Shown in pieces: positions 25,248 to 35,065 of a stretch of 64,000 nucleotides of DNA; position 1 is the stretch's first letter, and every line of letters begins with the position of its first letter. The notes beneath the pieces are model-generated. The model saw only the letters and a list, made by a program, of their open reading frames with translations. It searched no databases and had not been told where the DNA came from. The translations under genes and the position numbers were made by a program. Source of the DNA: Bradyrhizobium sp. sBnM-33 (lineage in GTDB: Bacteria; Pseudomonadota; Alphaproteobacteria; Rhizobiales; Xanthobacteraceae); contig NZ_CP136624.1 of assembly GCF_032917945.1 (NCBI RefSeq), forward strand, positions 1,798,001 to 1,862,000, in the 5' to 3' direction.

Positions 25248-25720
25248 CAAGCAAATCTGTATAGATGCTCATGCCTTGCCTTCGGGCATCCGTGTCTTCC
25301 TTGAATTCTTCCCGCACGCGTTCCTGCACGAGCGCTTGTAAGCGGCTCTCTGCCTCCACCTTGTCGGGGGCGAGCTGACCGGCAAGATGCGAGCCGTCAC
25401 ATACAGTAGGGTTCGCATACATGGTTGACCATATCGTTGACGCTTCGGGGTTCGGGGCCGTGATATCCAGGTCGGTGCGGGACGTCGCCGCCGGTGGAGC
25501 GTAAGCGGTTCTCTGCCAGGAAAATAACCGCTTACGAGCGCTCGGACCTAACTAAGTACCATCCGGCCGGCACCCCGGGCAGGTGTAGCTCGGTAGAGCA
25601 AAGCCGCCCGGACGCGCGCCCCCCAATAGCGCCGTAGCGGGCGGGCGGCTTTGCGGTGGTCACCGGCAGTTCTCCGGTAGGATCGGGTTGCGACACGCCA
25701 ACGCAACCGAGGAACCACCG
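25248..25720. other. Intergenic region with no assignable gene
   Basis: No convincing gene. The minus strand of 25262-25422 has a short charged reading frame that overlaps the 3' end of the PLP gene and matches no family I know. From about 25520 on, the sequence is probably the outer end of the IS256 remnant that follows. Confidence 0.4.
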
Positions 25721-26016
25721 ATGACCGACGACATGATGAACCTGCGCACGCTGGTAGAGAAGACCCCCGATGCCGATCTGCTGCGCGAGATGATCGGCTT
25801 TGCCGCCCAAAGGCTGATGGAGCTGGAGGTCGAAAGCCAGACCGGGGCGGCCTACGGCGAGACGAGCGGCGAGCGTCTGGCGCAGCGCAACGGTTACCGC
25901 GACCGGATCTGGGAGACCCGGGCCGGCGCGGTTGAGCTGCGTATCCCCAAGCTGCGCAAGGGCTCCTACTTCCCGGGTTTCCTGGAGCCGCGCCGCATGG
26001 CCGAGAAGGCGCTCCG
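25721..26016 (+). pseudogene. IS256-family transposase, N-terminal remnant
   Basis: About 98 residues match the start of IS256 (mutator) transposases: a leading helical segment, then [15 protein letters not shown], an RNGYRDR motif and [20 protein letters not shown]. Similarity ends at about 26016 after AEKAL and the reading frame runs into unrelated sequence, so the DDE catalytic core is absent. It cannot be active. Confidence 0.85.
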
Positions 26017-26167
26017 CAGGCCATTCTTCCGTCCCGGCCACCGATCTCGCAGCCGCCGCGCGTAGGGGTGGTCAAGGCTGGCCGCATTTGCGGCCACCGC
26101 AGGGCTTGGCCTTGACCGGCCCGAGCACGGCGGCACACTGGCGTGGAATGGGACTGCATTCCTGGCT

Positions 26168-26254
26168 AGAGCGGGATGGGTCTAGTCTGAGTCGATAGAG
26201 GATTCCCAAATCAGCAGGCTTCTGATTCAACATGCTGGCTGGGAAGGAGGCTAG
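26168..26254 (+). mobile_element. IS630 left-end fragment (87 bp)
   Basis: Nearly identical to 52594-52680, the left end and leader of the full IS630 copy (one visible mismatch near 26198). It begins with the terminal repeat TAGAGCGGGATGGGTCTAG and stops at CTAG, where the next element is inserted. No transposase sequence follows. Confidence 0.85.
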
Positions 26255-26371
26255 CTACTTTCCGGCGCAAAATCCCGGTTCTGAAGGGCGCGGTCAACCC
26301 CGCAGACAACGAGAAGCCCCGCCGGGGGGCGCGGCGGGGCGATGTGAGGCCAAGGTTGCGCTGGAAGTGGA

Positions 26372-27781
26372 CTACCTTTGGAGTGACTGTTCGTCCATCA
26401 CGCGACCGATGCTGATGAGGTTGTCGGCGACAACGCCGAGCCCGACCCAGCGCTTCATTCCGCTGCTGCCTTTGTAGCGACAGCGATCGAGCCCGTGCCG
26501 CCGTTTGGCCACGCTGATACGCCCCTCGCATCCGGTCCGCCATTTCTGGCCGTTGCGGAACCACCGCTTCTTCTGCTCGCGCTTGCGCGCGACGCTGTTG
26601 GTGGAGCGATTGGGGATGCAGACGCGTTTGACGCCGCTCGCCTTCGCCGCGGCTTCATTCCTGGCGGAATAGAACCCGGCGTCTGCTGCGACCAGGCGCG
26701 GCGTGCGACCGAGCTTGGCTTGGTGGATTTCGATGGCCGGAACCAACAGGTCCGAATCGCTCGGCCGCCGATCGTAGACTTCGTAGTCGATCACGATTTG
26801 GTTTTCGGCCTCCTGCAGCTTGACCATCTTGCCGAACTCGTTGGGCTTGCCGGCCTTACCCTTGCGAATGATCTCCGTCGAGGGCTCGAACACGCTGAAG
26901 AGCTTGTCCTCTGCCCGTGTGTTGCCGCGGAAGATGCGTTCCCGGGTCTGCCGCATCACCTGTCGCACGAGCGGCATCATCGTTTCCAGCTCCTGCCGCA
27001 AGCCTTGCAGCGCCAGCCGTTTCAAGATGCCCTTGGCCCGCTTCACGCCTGCGGAGATCTCATGGGAGAAGCGCTTCGCTTGCCCCACTACACGGCTCGT
27101 CGAGTTCAACAGCCGCCGGTAGCCTTGCTTGAGCTTCTCGTGATTGAGCGGTCCTTTGGCACGTGCGGTTCGCGAGATATCGAGCAGGCGCAGTTTTACG
27201 CTTCGCGTTCGGTCGCGCAGTTTGGTTCCGGCCGTGCCGACGATCCTGGTGATCTTCTTCATGGTGCGGATCAACACCCTAACCCCGTCGCCCAACAACG
27301 TGCTGTCGGTCGGGTGGTGGATGTTGGTCTCCACCACTGTCGTATCCACGCGCATTCTGCGTCCCTGCGTCACCCCTTGTTGCTGCGCGATTTGCACGAT
27401 CCGGTCGTGGATCTGCTTGATTGTCTCCGGATCCACAGCCAAGCCCCAGCGCCCCATTGTCTTGGCGTCCGGCGTCTTGCCGCCGCCCACCCGGGTGAAG
27501 TCGCGATACACCAGATTGGCGCGCACTTCGCGTTCCAGCACGTGATAGCTCCAGTTGCGAACGTGCTTGAGAATCAACAATCGCAAAACCACCTCGGCCG
27601 GTGCGCCCAGCCGACCACGACCACGACTCTTGGGGTGTCGTCTCGCCAGCGCTTCGTACACCGCACCTACGATCTGTTCATCCGCCAGAACCCGGTCAGC
27701 ATGTGCCATCCAACCTTCGCGAAGATCGCTCACTTCCCCGGCGATCAAGCCGTCGCCGAAGCTCAGTTGCGCTCTGCGCAT
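26372..27781 (-). CDS. ISNCY-family transposase of element A
   Basis: A 469-residue transposase when started at the ATG at 27781 (MRRAQLSFGDG), the usual N-terminus of the family; a longer in-frame extension is less likely. Features seen are VVLRLLILKHVRNWSYHVLEREV, KTMGRWG and the conserved DTTVVETNIHHPTD, whose first Asp is a probable catalytic residue, plus a C-terminal segment rich in Arg and Lys. The start codon comes one base after the stop of the accessory gene (TGA-G-ATG), implying translational coupling. It appears intact and would move element A. Confidence 0.85.
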   Translation of the reverse strand: MRRAQLSFGDGLIAGEVSDLREGWMAHADRVLADEQIVGAVYEALARRHPKSRGRGRLGAPAEVVLRLLILKHVRNWSYHVLEREVRANLVYRDFTRVGGGKTPDAKTMGRWGLAVDPETIKQIHDRIVQIAQQQGVTQGRRMRVDTTVVETNIHHPTDSTLLGDGVRVLIRTMKKITRIVGTAGTKLRDRTRSVKLRLLDISRTARAKGPLNHEKLKQGYRRLLNSTSRVVGQAKRFSHEISAGVKRAKGILKRLALQGLRQELETMMPLVRQVMRQTRERIFRGNTRAEDKLFSVFEPSTEIIRKGKAGKPNEFGKMVKLQEAENQIVIDYEVYDRRPSDSDLLVPAIEIHQAKLGRTPRLVAADAGFYSARNEAAAKASGVKRVCIPNRSTNSVARKREQKKRWFRNGQKWRTGCEGRISVAKRRHGLDRCRYKGSSGMKRWVGLGVVADNLISIGRVMDEQSLQR

Positions 27782-27782
27782 C

Positions 27783-28130
27783 TCAATCACGTTTCTTCCT
27801 CTCGCCCCGCGGCACCGCCGCATCAGGGCGCAACAGCTGGTGATTGAGTTCGCAGATCGCCTCGATCGTTTCTTTCAGTTTCTGATAATTCTCCAGCCAA
27901 CGGCGCACTTCGGCAACGCGCTCACGGCGCACGCTGAACTGGCGCACGCGTCCACCCGCATAGCTCACCGTCAGGACATGCACCTGGTGCCCTTCGCCGC
28001 GCGCGCACTTCGGGCAGCCGCTCTTGTGACGAACGGTGCGCTCCAGCAACGAACCGCGCAGCAGCTCACCAGTGACCGGCAGCTTCCCGACAAGCTTCTC
28101 GCGCGTTTGAAGGGCTCGATTGCGAATCAT
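27783..28130 (-). CDS. Small Cys-containing accessory protein of element A
   Basis: A 115-residue basic protein encoded directly upstream of the transposase. It contains CPKC followed by an Arg-rich beta-like stretch and a helical segment (VAEVRRWLENYQKLKETIEAI). The companion protein of element B has the same layout with CPAC. Both recall the DUF6788-type proteins found beside transposases, a recollection not checked. The role is unknown; DNA binding or help to the transposase is plausible because gene order and coupling are conserved. Confidence 0.65.
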   Translation of the reverse strand: MIRNRALQTREKLVGKLPVTGELLRGSLLERTVRHKSGCPKCARGEGHQVHVLTVSYAGGRVRQFSVRRERVAEVRRWLENYQKLKETIEAICELNHQLLRPDAAVPRGERKKRD

Positions 28131-28363
28131 TCATACAAATGAATCAGCGCCGCCCACGCAAGTCAACGTCGACCTCGTCCGACCTTGCACTTTTCGCCCT
28201 ACCGACCGACTCCGCACAGCGATCAAGGTCGGTTAATTTTGCGCCGGAAAGTAGCTAGTTTCTGTCGCGAAAAACATTTCGCCCTTTAAAATGAGGGTTA
28301 TTTCGCGATTTTCGAGCACGTTTTTTCTTGCGGCGTACATGTGCATGGTATCACATTCTTCAT

Positions 28364-28723
28364 ATGAAGCATGTTGATTCGGAATCGCCTTCGGATGTCG
28401 CGTGCTGGCTGCGAAGCGAATCGACGAATCTCTGGCCTGCGCTTCTGGGTTCGCTGAGCCTGCGTCGTAGCCGGTGCATCCGCAAGAATTGCCCTGCGTG
28501 CCAGTCTGGCGAACAGCATCAAAGTTATGTGCTCTACGGTCGCGCGAACGGGCGTCGCGTTGCCGTCTACGTGCCGGAAGAGCTTGTGCCGGAGGTTCAG
28601 CGCAACCTGGACAACGGGCGCGCTCTGCAGGATCTGCTGCACCAGGCGGCACCGCGATACATCAAAGCGCTGAAGCGACAGCGCGCCGAAGCATCCAAAA
28701 GCAAGAAGAGCCGAGCGGTGTGA
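28364..28723 (+). CDS. Small Cys-containing accessory protein of element B
   Basis: About 119 residues from the ATG at 28364 (an upstream in-frame start at 28328 is possible). It shows CIRKNCPACQSGEQH, a short strand-rich part and a basic tail (RYIKALKRQRAEASKSKKS). The stop TGA overlaps the transposase start by four bases (GTGA, 28720-28723). It is the counterpart of the element A accessory gene although sequence identity is low. Confidence 0.68.
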   Translation: MKHVDSESPSDVACWLRSESTNLWPALLGSLSLRRSRCIRKNCPACQSGEQHQSYVLYGRANGRRVAVYVPEELVPEVQRNLDNGRALQDLLHQAAPRYIKALKRQRAEASKSKKSRAV

Positions 28724-30147
28724 GAGCGACAGCGCGACAGATCAGCTTTGCCGATTGGGAGCTGATGCGGCAACGTGATCAGGGCATTCGCCTGGAGCCG
28801 CTGCTGGAGGCGATATCCGGCTTTCTCGACGACCAGCGGGACGTCATCGAGCGTGTCCGGCGGGATCTGGTGCGTGGCCTGAAGCAGCCAGATAGCGGTC
28901 GTCACGGATTGACGGCGACACAGGTTCTGCGCTCGCTGGTTCTGATGCGGCTCAAGAACTGGGACTATCGCGAGTTGCGTGAACGCATCGCAGATGGATT
29001 GACGCTTCGTCAGTTCACCGACTTCTACTGCGCGCCGGTGCCGAAGCACGACGCCTTCCAGCGTGGCTTCATCCGTCTGACCCCACAAACGCTGAAAGCG
29101 GTCAACGATTTGGTGGTTCGGGCAGCGGTCGAGCTCGAATTGGAGGATGGCACGAAGCTGCGGGTCGACACTACGGTGGTGCAGACCGACATTCATCATC
29201 CGACCGACAACACGTTGCTATGGGATGTGGTCCGCGTCGTCACACGCTTGGTCCGCCGTCTGGCCAAAGCGCTGGAATTGCGAAGAATCAAGGGCTTTTG
29301 CGACCGCACGCGCGCGGCGCGGCGCCGGATGTACGAGATCCAGCGCATGACGACGAGGCAGCGTCACGAGCAGCAGACCCGGATATACCGGGCGCTCATC
29401 GACATTGCCGAGGAGGTCGTAGGAAACGCACGCGCGGGGCTCGAGAGGACCCGCACGATGCGCGGCAAGGACATGTTCGCCGACATGGCCATCGAGGAAC
29501 TGCGCAGTCAGATCGAGCACTTCTGCGGGCTGGGAGATCGTGTCATCGATCAGGCACGTCATCGTGTGCTCTTTGGTGAGCAGGTGGCTACCGACGAGAA
29601 GATTTATTCCATCTTCGAGCCCCATACCGACCTGATCAAACGCGGCAAGGTGCGCACGCCGATCGAGTTCGGCCACAAAGTCTTCCTCGCCGAAAGCGCG
29701 GAGGGCCTGATCACGCAATACGAGGTGCTGAAAGGCAATCCGCCCGACGAAGTTCATGTGGCATCTTCCCTCCAGCGCCACAGGCAGGCCTTTGGCCGTG
29801 CCCCGCAGCTGTATGGCTCGGATCGTGGCTTCTTCAGCGAGCAGAACCTTGCCTCGTGCAAGCACGCCGGCGTGAAGGTGGTGTGCATTCCTCAGCGTGG
29901 TGGCAAGAGGACGGGACGACGTGAGGCGTACGAAAAGAGCGTGGTCTTCAAGAATGGTCAACGCTTTCGCGCCGGCATCGAGGGACGCATCTCCGTGCTG
30001 TTCCGAGGCCGCGGCATGAAGCGCTGTCTCGCCGAGGGACGTGACCGCTTCGAACTGTGGGTCGGCGCCGCGGTGCTCGCCAACAATCTCATGAGGATTG
30101 CGGCAATGCTGATGGCAGGATCGTCGCGCAGGCGAAAAGCTGCTTGA
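28720..30147 (+). CDS. ISNCY-family transposase of element B
   Basis: A 475-residue protein beginning at GTG 28720. The reading frame is open further upstream, but that part is the accessory gene in another frame. It shares with the element A transposase the block DTTVVQTDIHHPTDNTLLWD, an LRSLVLMRLKNWDYRELRERI segment and a C-terminal IEGRISVLFRGRG stretch. It appears full length. The two transposases are clearly homologous but diverged, so A and B are different elements, not copies of one. Confidence 0.85.
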   Translation: MRATARQISFADWELMRQRDQGIRLEPLLEAISGFLDDQRDVIERVRRDLVRGLKQPDSGRHGLTATQVLRSLVLMRLKNWDYRELRERIADGLTLRQFTDFYCAPVPKHDAFQRGFIRLTPQTLKAVNDLVVRAAVELELEDGTKLRVDTTVVQTDIHHPTDNTLLWDVVRVVTRLVRRLAKALELRRIKGFCDRTRAARRRMYEIQRMTTRQRHEQQTRIYRALIDIAEEVVGNARAGLERTRTMRGKDMFADMAIEELRSQIEHFCGLGDRVIDQARHRVLFGEQVATDEKIYSIFEPHTDLIKRGKVRTPIEFGHKVFLAESAEGLITQYEVLKGNPPDEVHVASSLQRHRQAFGRAPQLYGSDRGFFSEQNLASCKHAGVKVVCIPQRGGKRTGRREAYEKSVVFKNGQRFRAGIEGRISVLFRGRGMKRCLAEGRDRFELWVGAAVLANNLMRIAAMLMAGSSRRRKAA

Positions 30148-30358
30148 TAGACCCGTAGGCCTGCCCCGGTCACTCAAAGTGGCCACGGCTCAGCGCATCT
30201 CAAGCTGACAGCCGGCGCGCAATACCTGAAACCAACTCAAAAATCATCTGTCCCGAGCTTGCCGGTCCCGTTGCTCTCCTTCATTTTGTGCCCAATCCAT
30301 CGGCATAACTTGGATCGGCGCCCCCAAATCCGGGCGTTTCGCGACAGAAACTAGCTAG

Positions 30359-30683
<325 letters not shown>

Positions 30684-30860
30684 ACCGTCTCTTCGTCGGA
30701 CAGGTCGTGGACGTGCTTGAGGTAATGCAGACCGCCATCAGCCGCGTCGGCTTGGCCGGCCTGCCGACCGGGCGATAAACCCGCCAAACGCCTCGTCAAA
30801 ACGCGACCACGGCATCAATGCCGACAACCGGGCCAGCGGATGGCCCGGAGTGATGATGGC
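30684..30860 (-). pseudogene. IS5-family transposase N-terminal remnant
   Basis: In shifting frames the minus strand gives [21 protein letters not shown], a [14 protein letters not shown] piece and [19 protein letters not shown]. These are the start of an IS5 (IS1182-like) transposase. At least one frameshift is present, and the fragment stops where groEL sequence begins. Confidence 0.7.
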
Positions 30861-30987
30861 AGAAGACGGACGGGCTAGAAGCATTGCAAAAACACCGGAA
30901 AACGATGGGATCAAAGGCGGTTTCCGGCATTCTCCAATACTTCAAACCCGATGGGAATCCCTGCAACGTAAGGGGTCCAAGAATTTT

Positions 30988-31284
30988 TCAGATTAGGCAG
31001 TTCGGCGGCTTCCGTCTTTTACAAGGCAAGGCAACAGGAGTGCCGATCGTCTTCCATGCTGGTTCGCTCGCGATGAAGCCATTGAGCGGCACGGCAATTC
31101 TGTGATTGGCCAAAGGTCGGATTTGGTTCAATCCCGACATTTGCTTTGTTATGCTCTCGTAGCCGATTTGGGTTTGCATGCCAGCCTTCGCCTTGTCCCA
31201 TGTGACAGCATTGGCGGCACTGGCGGCATACGTAGAACCGTCAATCAGCCCGACAGCCAACGTCGAGGCGAGAAACATTTTCAC
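30988..31284 (-). CDS. Small hypothetical secreted protein
   Basis: About 98 residues from GTG 31284, preceded by AAGG at a normal distance; ATG 31278 and a longer form from 31374 are alternatives. The N-terminus VKMFLASTLAVGLIDGSTYAASA looks like a signal peptide ending near ASA. The remainder (AVTWDKAKAGMQTQIGYESITKQMSG) is not recognised. It stands alone among insertion sequences, and the coding status is uncertain. Confidence 0.35.
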   Translation of the reverse strand: MKMFLASTLAVGLIDGSTYAASAANAVTWDKAKAGMQTQIGYESITKQMSGLNQIRPLANHRIAVPLNGFIASEPAWKTIGTPVALPCKRRKPPNCLI

Positions 31285-31374
31285 AATGGACCTTACCCGG
31301 GCCGGCTGCTTGGGCCAGCGCGCAGTCGAAGAGAATACGTCGCAAAAGGCGCTGCCACGCAGATCATACGTCAT

Positions 31375-31796
31375 GTTGTTTACTCCTTCATTTCATCCTT
31401 AGAGGTTCGTGCGACAGGGCCATTAGGCAACCATCGCAGCTTCGTATAATCAAAACCCGTGCCAACTTTGGCCGCCTAGGACAATTTAAATTTCTTTCCA
31501 GGCGATTGGACCGAAAAGATTTAAGAGATGGCCAAGCAAGTCCGTGTCGCGGACCCGACAAAGGGACAGGTGTGCAACAGCTTCTAACCTCCCTGTGACA
31601 GCGCAGCACCCGTTTCAGCCACCAGCGATAGCATCAGATCGAGCACAGCGTCCCCCTGTTACCTCGTCCAGATTGCCCGGGGGTCATCAGCCAAAACCAG
31701 CGGCGGCCGGACGGCCAAGGTCCGGCCTATTACCATCCGCTGTGCTGCCCGGTCGACAATTGTTCAGGATAGCGCGTAGGACCTCGGCTAACATGG
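31375..31796. other. Intergenic region without assignable gene
   Basis: Nothing recognisable. The last few bases before 31797 resemble the IS630 leader seen at 52670-52686, but the IS630 left terminal repeat is not present here. Confidence 0.4.
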
Positions 31797-32311
31797 ATGG
31801 GACGAGCCTATTCGAACGACCTTCGTGAGCGGGTGGTGAGGGCTGTTATCAAAGGCGGCCTGTCGCGGCATCAGGCGGCCGCCCAATTTGGGGTTGGCAT
31901 CAGCACGGCGATCAACTGGGTGCAGCGCTTCCAGGAGACCGGCAGCGTCAAACCGGACCAGATCGGCGGCTATCGGCCAAAGAAGATTGCGGGGCCGCAC
32001 CGCGAATGGCTGATGCAACGGTGCCGGGAGGCGGATTTTACCGTGCGCGGGCTGGTGGCCGAGCTTGCCGAGCGTGGTCTCAAGGTCGATTACCGCACGA
32101 TGTGGGAGTTCGTCCACGCTGAGAAGCTCAGTTATAAAAAAAAGACGCTGATTGCACCGCCGAGCAGGACCGTCCCGATGTCGCGCGTCGGCGGGCGCAG
32201 TGGACCAAGTACCGGGATCGGATCGATCCCACCCGCCTGGTGTTCATCGATGAGACCTGGACCAAAACCAATATGGCGCCGCTGCGGGGCTGGGCGCCGC
32301 GCGGTCAACGC

Positions 32312-33548
32312 TGTAAAAGTATGCACTTGACCTGACAACTGGCTCTTCGTCGTGGTGGGTGTCCGACGAAGATTTGTGTCCGGCGCTACGCGGCCGGCAG
32401 CAATTTCTCCGCAATGGGCAGCGCGTCAAGGAAGGTTTGCATCGGTGTTTTTCCATAGCACCATCGTCCCTGATGCGGGCGCGTTTCGTTGTACGCCGTC
32501 ACCCAAACATCGAGATCATTCTGCAGCTCGTCGATGGTTCGATAGATCTTCTTGCGGAACGCCACACGATAGAACTCATCGAGCGCGGTTCGATGGAAGC
32601 GCTCGCAGATTCCGTTGGTCTGCGGGCTCTTGGTCTTGGTCCGCGTATGATCGATGTCCTCGACGGCGAGATAGAGCTCGTAGTCATGATGCTCGGGGTT
32701 GCCGCAATACTCGGTGCCACGATCCGTCAGCACCCGGCACAGTACAATACCGTGCTCTTCGAAGAACGGCAGCACCCGATCGTTCAGCATCTCCGCCCTG
32801 ATTGGCGTCTTGCGGTCGTAGAGCTTGGCGAAGACCACCTTGGTGTAGGTATCGATGAAGGTCTGCTGATAGATGCGGCCCACGCCCTTCATGTTGCCGA
32901 CATAGAAGGTGTCCTGGGCGCCGCAATAGCCGGGACATTCGCTCTCGAACTCGCCGTCGACCTCCTTCTCGGTCTTGGCTTTCTCCAGCGCCACGACCTG
33001 AGCTTCGGTGAGGACAAAGCCCTGCTGTGCCATCCTGGCTTCGAGCGCCTTGAGCCGCGTCTTGGTGTTCGCCAGATCGTGGCGCAACCAGACGCCCCGC
33101 ACACCGAACGGCGAGATCGACAAGCCCAGTTTCTTCAGCTCGTTAGAAACACGCACCTGGCCCCAGGTCGGCTGTTCGATCGCCAGCGCCACCACTGCCG
33201 CTTCGATCTCAGGCGCGACACGGTTCTTGAGGATCGGCTTCTTCCGGCTGATCTCGGCAAGCGCCAGCTCGCCGCCTTTGTCGTACAGTTCCTTGAACCG
33301 GTAGAAGCTGTCGCGACTATATCCCATCACTTGCAGGCCTGGCTGACATTGCCCAACTGCTTGGCCAGTTCCAACACCCCGACCTTCGCGCGAATGACTT
33401 TCTGCTCTTGTGTCATGGTTGCATCTCCTGTGTGAGACGCTGCGGGGCAGCGCGGGAGCGCCAGTTCGGGTGAGCGCTCCCGCTCGCCCCGCAGCTCCAT
33501 TCCCCACCAGTCCAAACCATTCTGTCAGATTAAGTCGAGACTTTTACA
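32312..33548. mobile_element. IS481-family element inserted in IS630 copy 1
   Basis: 1,237 bp with terminal repeats TGTAAAAGT / ACTTTTACA and a 4-bp target duplication ACGC (32308-32311 and 33549-33552). Removing it restores the IS630 frame as seen in copy 2. Confidence 0.88.
32386..33416 (-). pseudogene. IS481-family transposase, frameshifted
   Basis: Starting at ATG 33416 the protein reads [20 protein letters not shown] and continues to QACK. A missing base near 33330 then shifts the frame. The remainder ([17 protein letters not shown] to the end at 32386) contains the rve integrase core, with [18 protein letters not shown] and the ICERFHRT Glu region. About 345 residues in all. The frameshift removes a normal product unless it is bypassed. 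Confidence 0.85.
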
Positions 33549-34092
33549 ACGCCTCAAAGCCAAGGTGCCGCACGGCCGCTGGCACACCATGACCTTCATG
33601 GCCGCTTTGCGCCACGATCGCATCACCGCTCCGTGGTTCATCGAGGGACCGATCAACGGCGAAGCCTTCCTTCTCTACATCGAGAAGGTTCTGGTTCCGA
33701 CGCTGCGGCACGGTGACATCGTCATCATGGACAATCTGGGCTCGCACAAGGCTAAGGCCGTTCGCCATGCCATCCGCGCCGTCGGCGCCCGGCTCTTCTA
33801 CCTGCCGAAGTACTCGCCCGATCTGAACCCGATCGAACAGTTCTTCGCCAAGTTCAAACACTGGCTGCGCAAAGCCGCACAGCGAACCACCGAGGCCGTC
33901 TACGATGCTATCGCTCCGATCCTCAACACCGTCTCACCCGCCGAATGCGCCAATTATTTCGCCAACGCCGGATATGACCAAACCTAGACTCATCACGCTC
34001 TAGAACTTGCCGTCAGCCGCGATTATGGTTGTTGGGCGCGGGCGACGTCGTGGCGAAGCGTGATGCGTCGGCTGCAAGCGTCACCGGACTTC

Positions 34093-34917
34093 CTATTTTG
34101 TCTTGCTGAGCTGAGGCACCCGCGCGCCGGTTTTTGGCCGAAGCGGCTTCCATTGCGACACGAATCGCTCGTAGCTTTGCTCGGCCTGGGCGGCAATCAA
34201 CATCTCGCGGTCGCGCAGCGCCTTGATGTTGTAGGCATAGGCTGATCCACGCCGGTTGCCTTTCTGTTGCGGATGTCCGGCTTGAAGTTGCATTGCGCGG
34301 GAGACGATCGTCACCGGCTTTCCCCGCCGTTTTCCCTTGGTAGAGGCTTTCTTCAGGATTTCGACTTCGCGGTAGACGCACAGCACCTCCGCCATCTTCT
34401 GTTCGAACTCGGCGTCGCGATTTTCAAGATAATAGCGCACCTTGTGCGGCTTGATTTCCTCTCGGCCGAGGATCTTGCACACCGTTCCCTGGACCAAATT
34501 GGCCAAGCACGCATGCCCTGCCGCCGGCCCGTGTTCACGCGCATGGCGCGCCAAGAGCCGCGTCGTCCACAACTCATGTGGATAGCCGTGGTCCTTGGCC
34601 TTGTCGCACGCCAGCGACACCAACCAGGCTTTGGCTTCAGGCGTGATGGTTGGTTCCTTGCCCGGTCGCGGGCGATCGTCGAGGGCTGCCAGCGGGCCAT
34701 CGGCCAGCGCCCGCTCGACACAGCGCTGCACCGTCTGATGATGGACCCCAAGTCTCTGGCCCACCGCGCAGAACGAAGGATTTTCCCGATACGCCAGCAG
34801 CATCTGCGCCCGCGACACCCGGCTCGCCAGTTCGATCCTCGACCGCGAAAGCGTCGTCAAGGTCGCAATCTCTTCATCACTCATGGCCAATTCGACCGCT
34901 CGCCGCCATCCTGCCAT
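34093..34917 (-). pseudogene. Second IS630-type transposase, C-terminally truncated and fused
   Basis: From ATG 34917 the protein MAGWRRAVELAMSDEE has the helix-turn-helix part AVGQRLGVHHQTVQRCVERAL and the LDDRPRPGKEPTITPEAKAWL block of a different IS630 lineage. Homology stops after KPVTIVS (about 34300), before the catalytic DDE residues. The remaining 60 residues, to the stop at 34093, are a fused stretch (SAYAYNIKALRDREMLIAAQ) from an unknown source. The product cannot be an active transposase. Confidence 0.75.
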
Positions 34918-35065
34918 GATACAGCTCCTCGTTTCGCCGACCGCAAACGAGGAATCCGCCAACAACCCGTCCGTTCCATCAATTCAGCCTGCTGCAGCAC
35001 GCGGGTTTCATGGAATCGGTCGTCTAGTGCAAGAATTCCTCCGACAAAGAGGAGATAAATTCCAT

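Larger units (their letters stand above)
26255..28254. mobile_element. ISNCY-type insertion sequence A (2,000 bp)
   Basis: Perfect 19-bp terminal inverted repeats starting CTACTTTCCGGCGC (26255-26273 and 28236-28254), flanked on both sides by CTAG (26251-26254, 28255-28258), presumably a target duplication. It carries two genes on the minus strand, a small accessory protein followed by the transposase. Ends and genes look intact. Confidence 0.88.
28259..30350. mobile_element. ISNCY-type insertion sequence B (2,092 bp)
   Basis: Terminal inverted repeats begin TTTCTGTCGCGAAA (28259 onward; complement ends at 30350). CTAG flanks both sides (28255-28258 shared with element A, and 30351-30354). 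It carries an accessory gene and a transposase on the plus strand, opposite to element A. Confidence 0.87.
31797..34003 (+). pseudogene. IS630-family transposase copy 1, split by IS481
   Basis: The 5' half (31797-32311) encodes MGRAYSNDLRERVVRAV, a helix-turn-helix segment and the start of the DDE domain ([12 protein letters not shown]). The 3' half (33549-33987) has [12 protein letters not shown] and [17 protein letters not shown]. The right terminal repeat ends at 34003. Between the halves lies an IS481 element flanked by the direct repeat ACGC. At about 32134 there is a run of eight A followed by G; the two reading frames join by a -1 shift there, as in IS630 members that use ribosomal slippage. 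Confidence 0.88.

Noticed and set aside
25548..26159. Minus-strand frames of 169-203 codons near the IS256 remnant
   Set aside because: They are antisense to the IS256 transposase fragment and have the low-complexity look of shadow frames.
26495..27847. Long plus-strand frame of 450 codons
   Set aside because: It is antisense to the ISNCY transposase of element A, which has clear family motifs.
28474..28719. N-terminal extension of the element B transposase
   Set aside because: This part is the accessory gene in another frame; GTG 28720 overlapping its stop is the better start.
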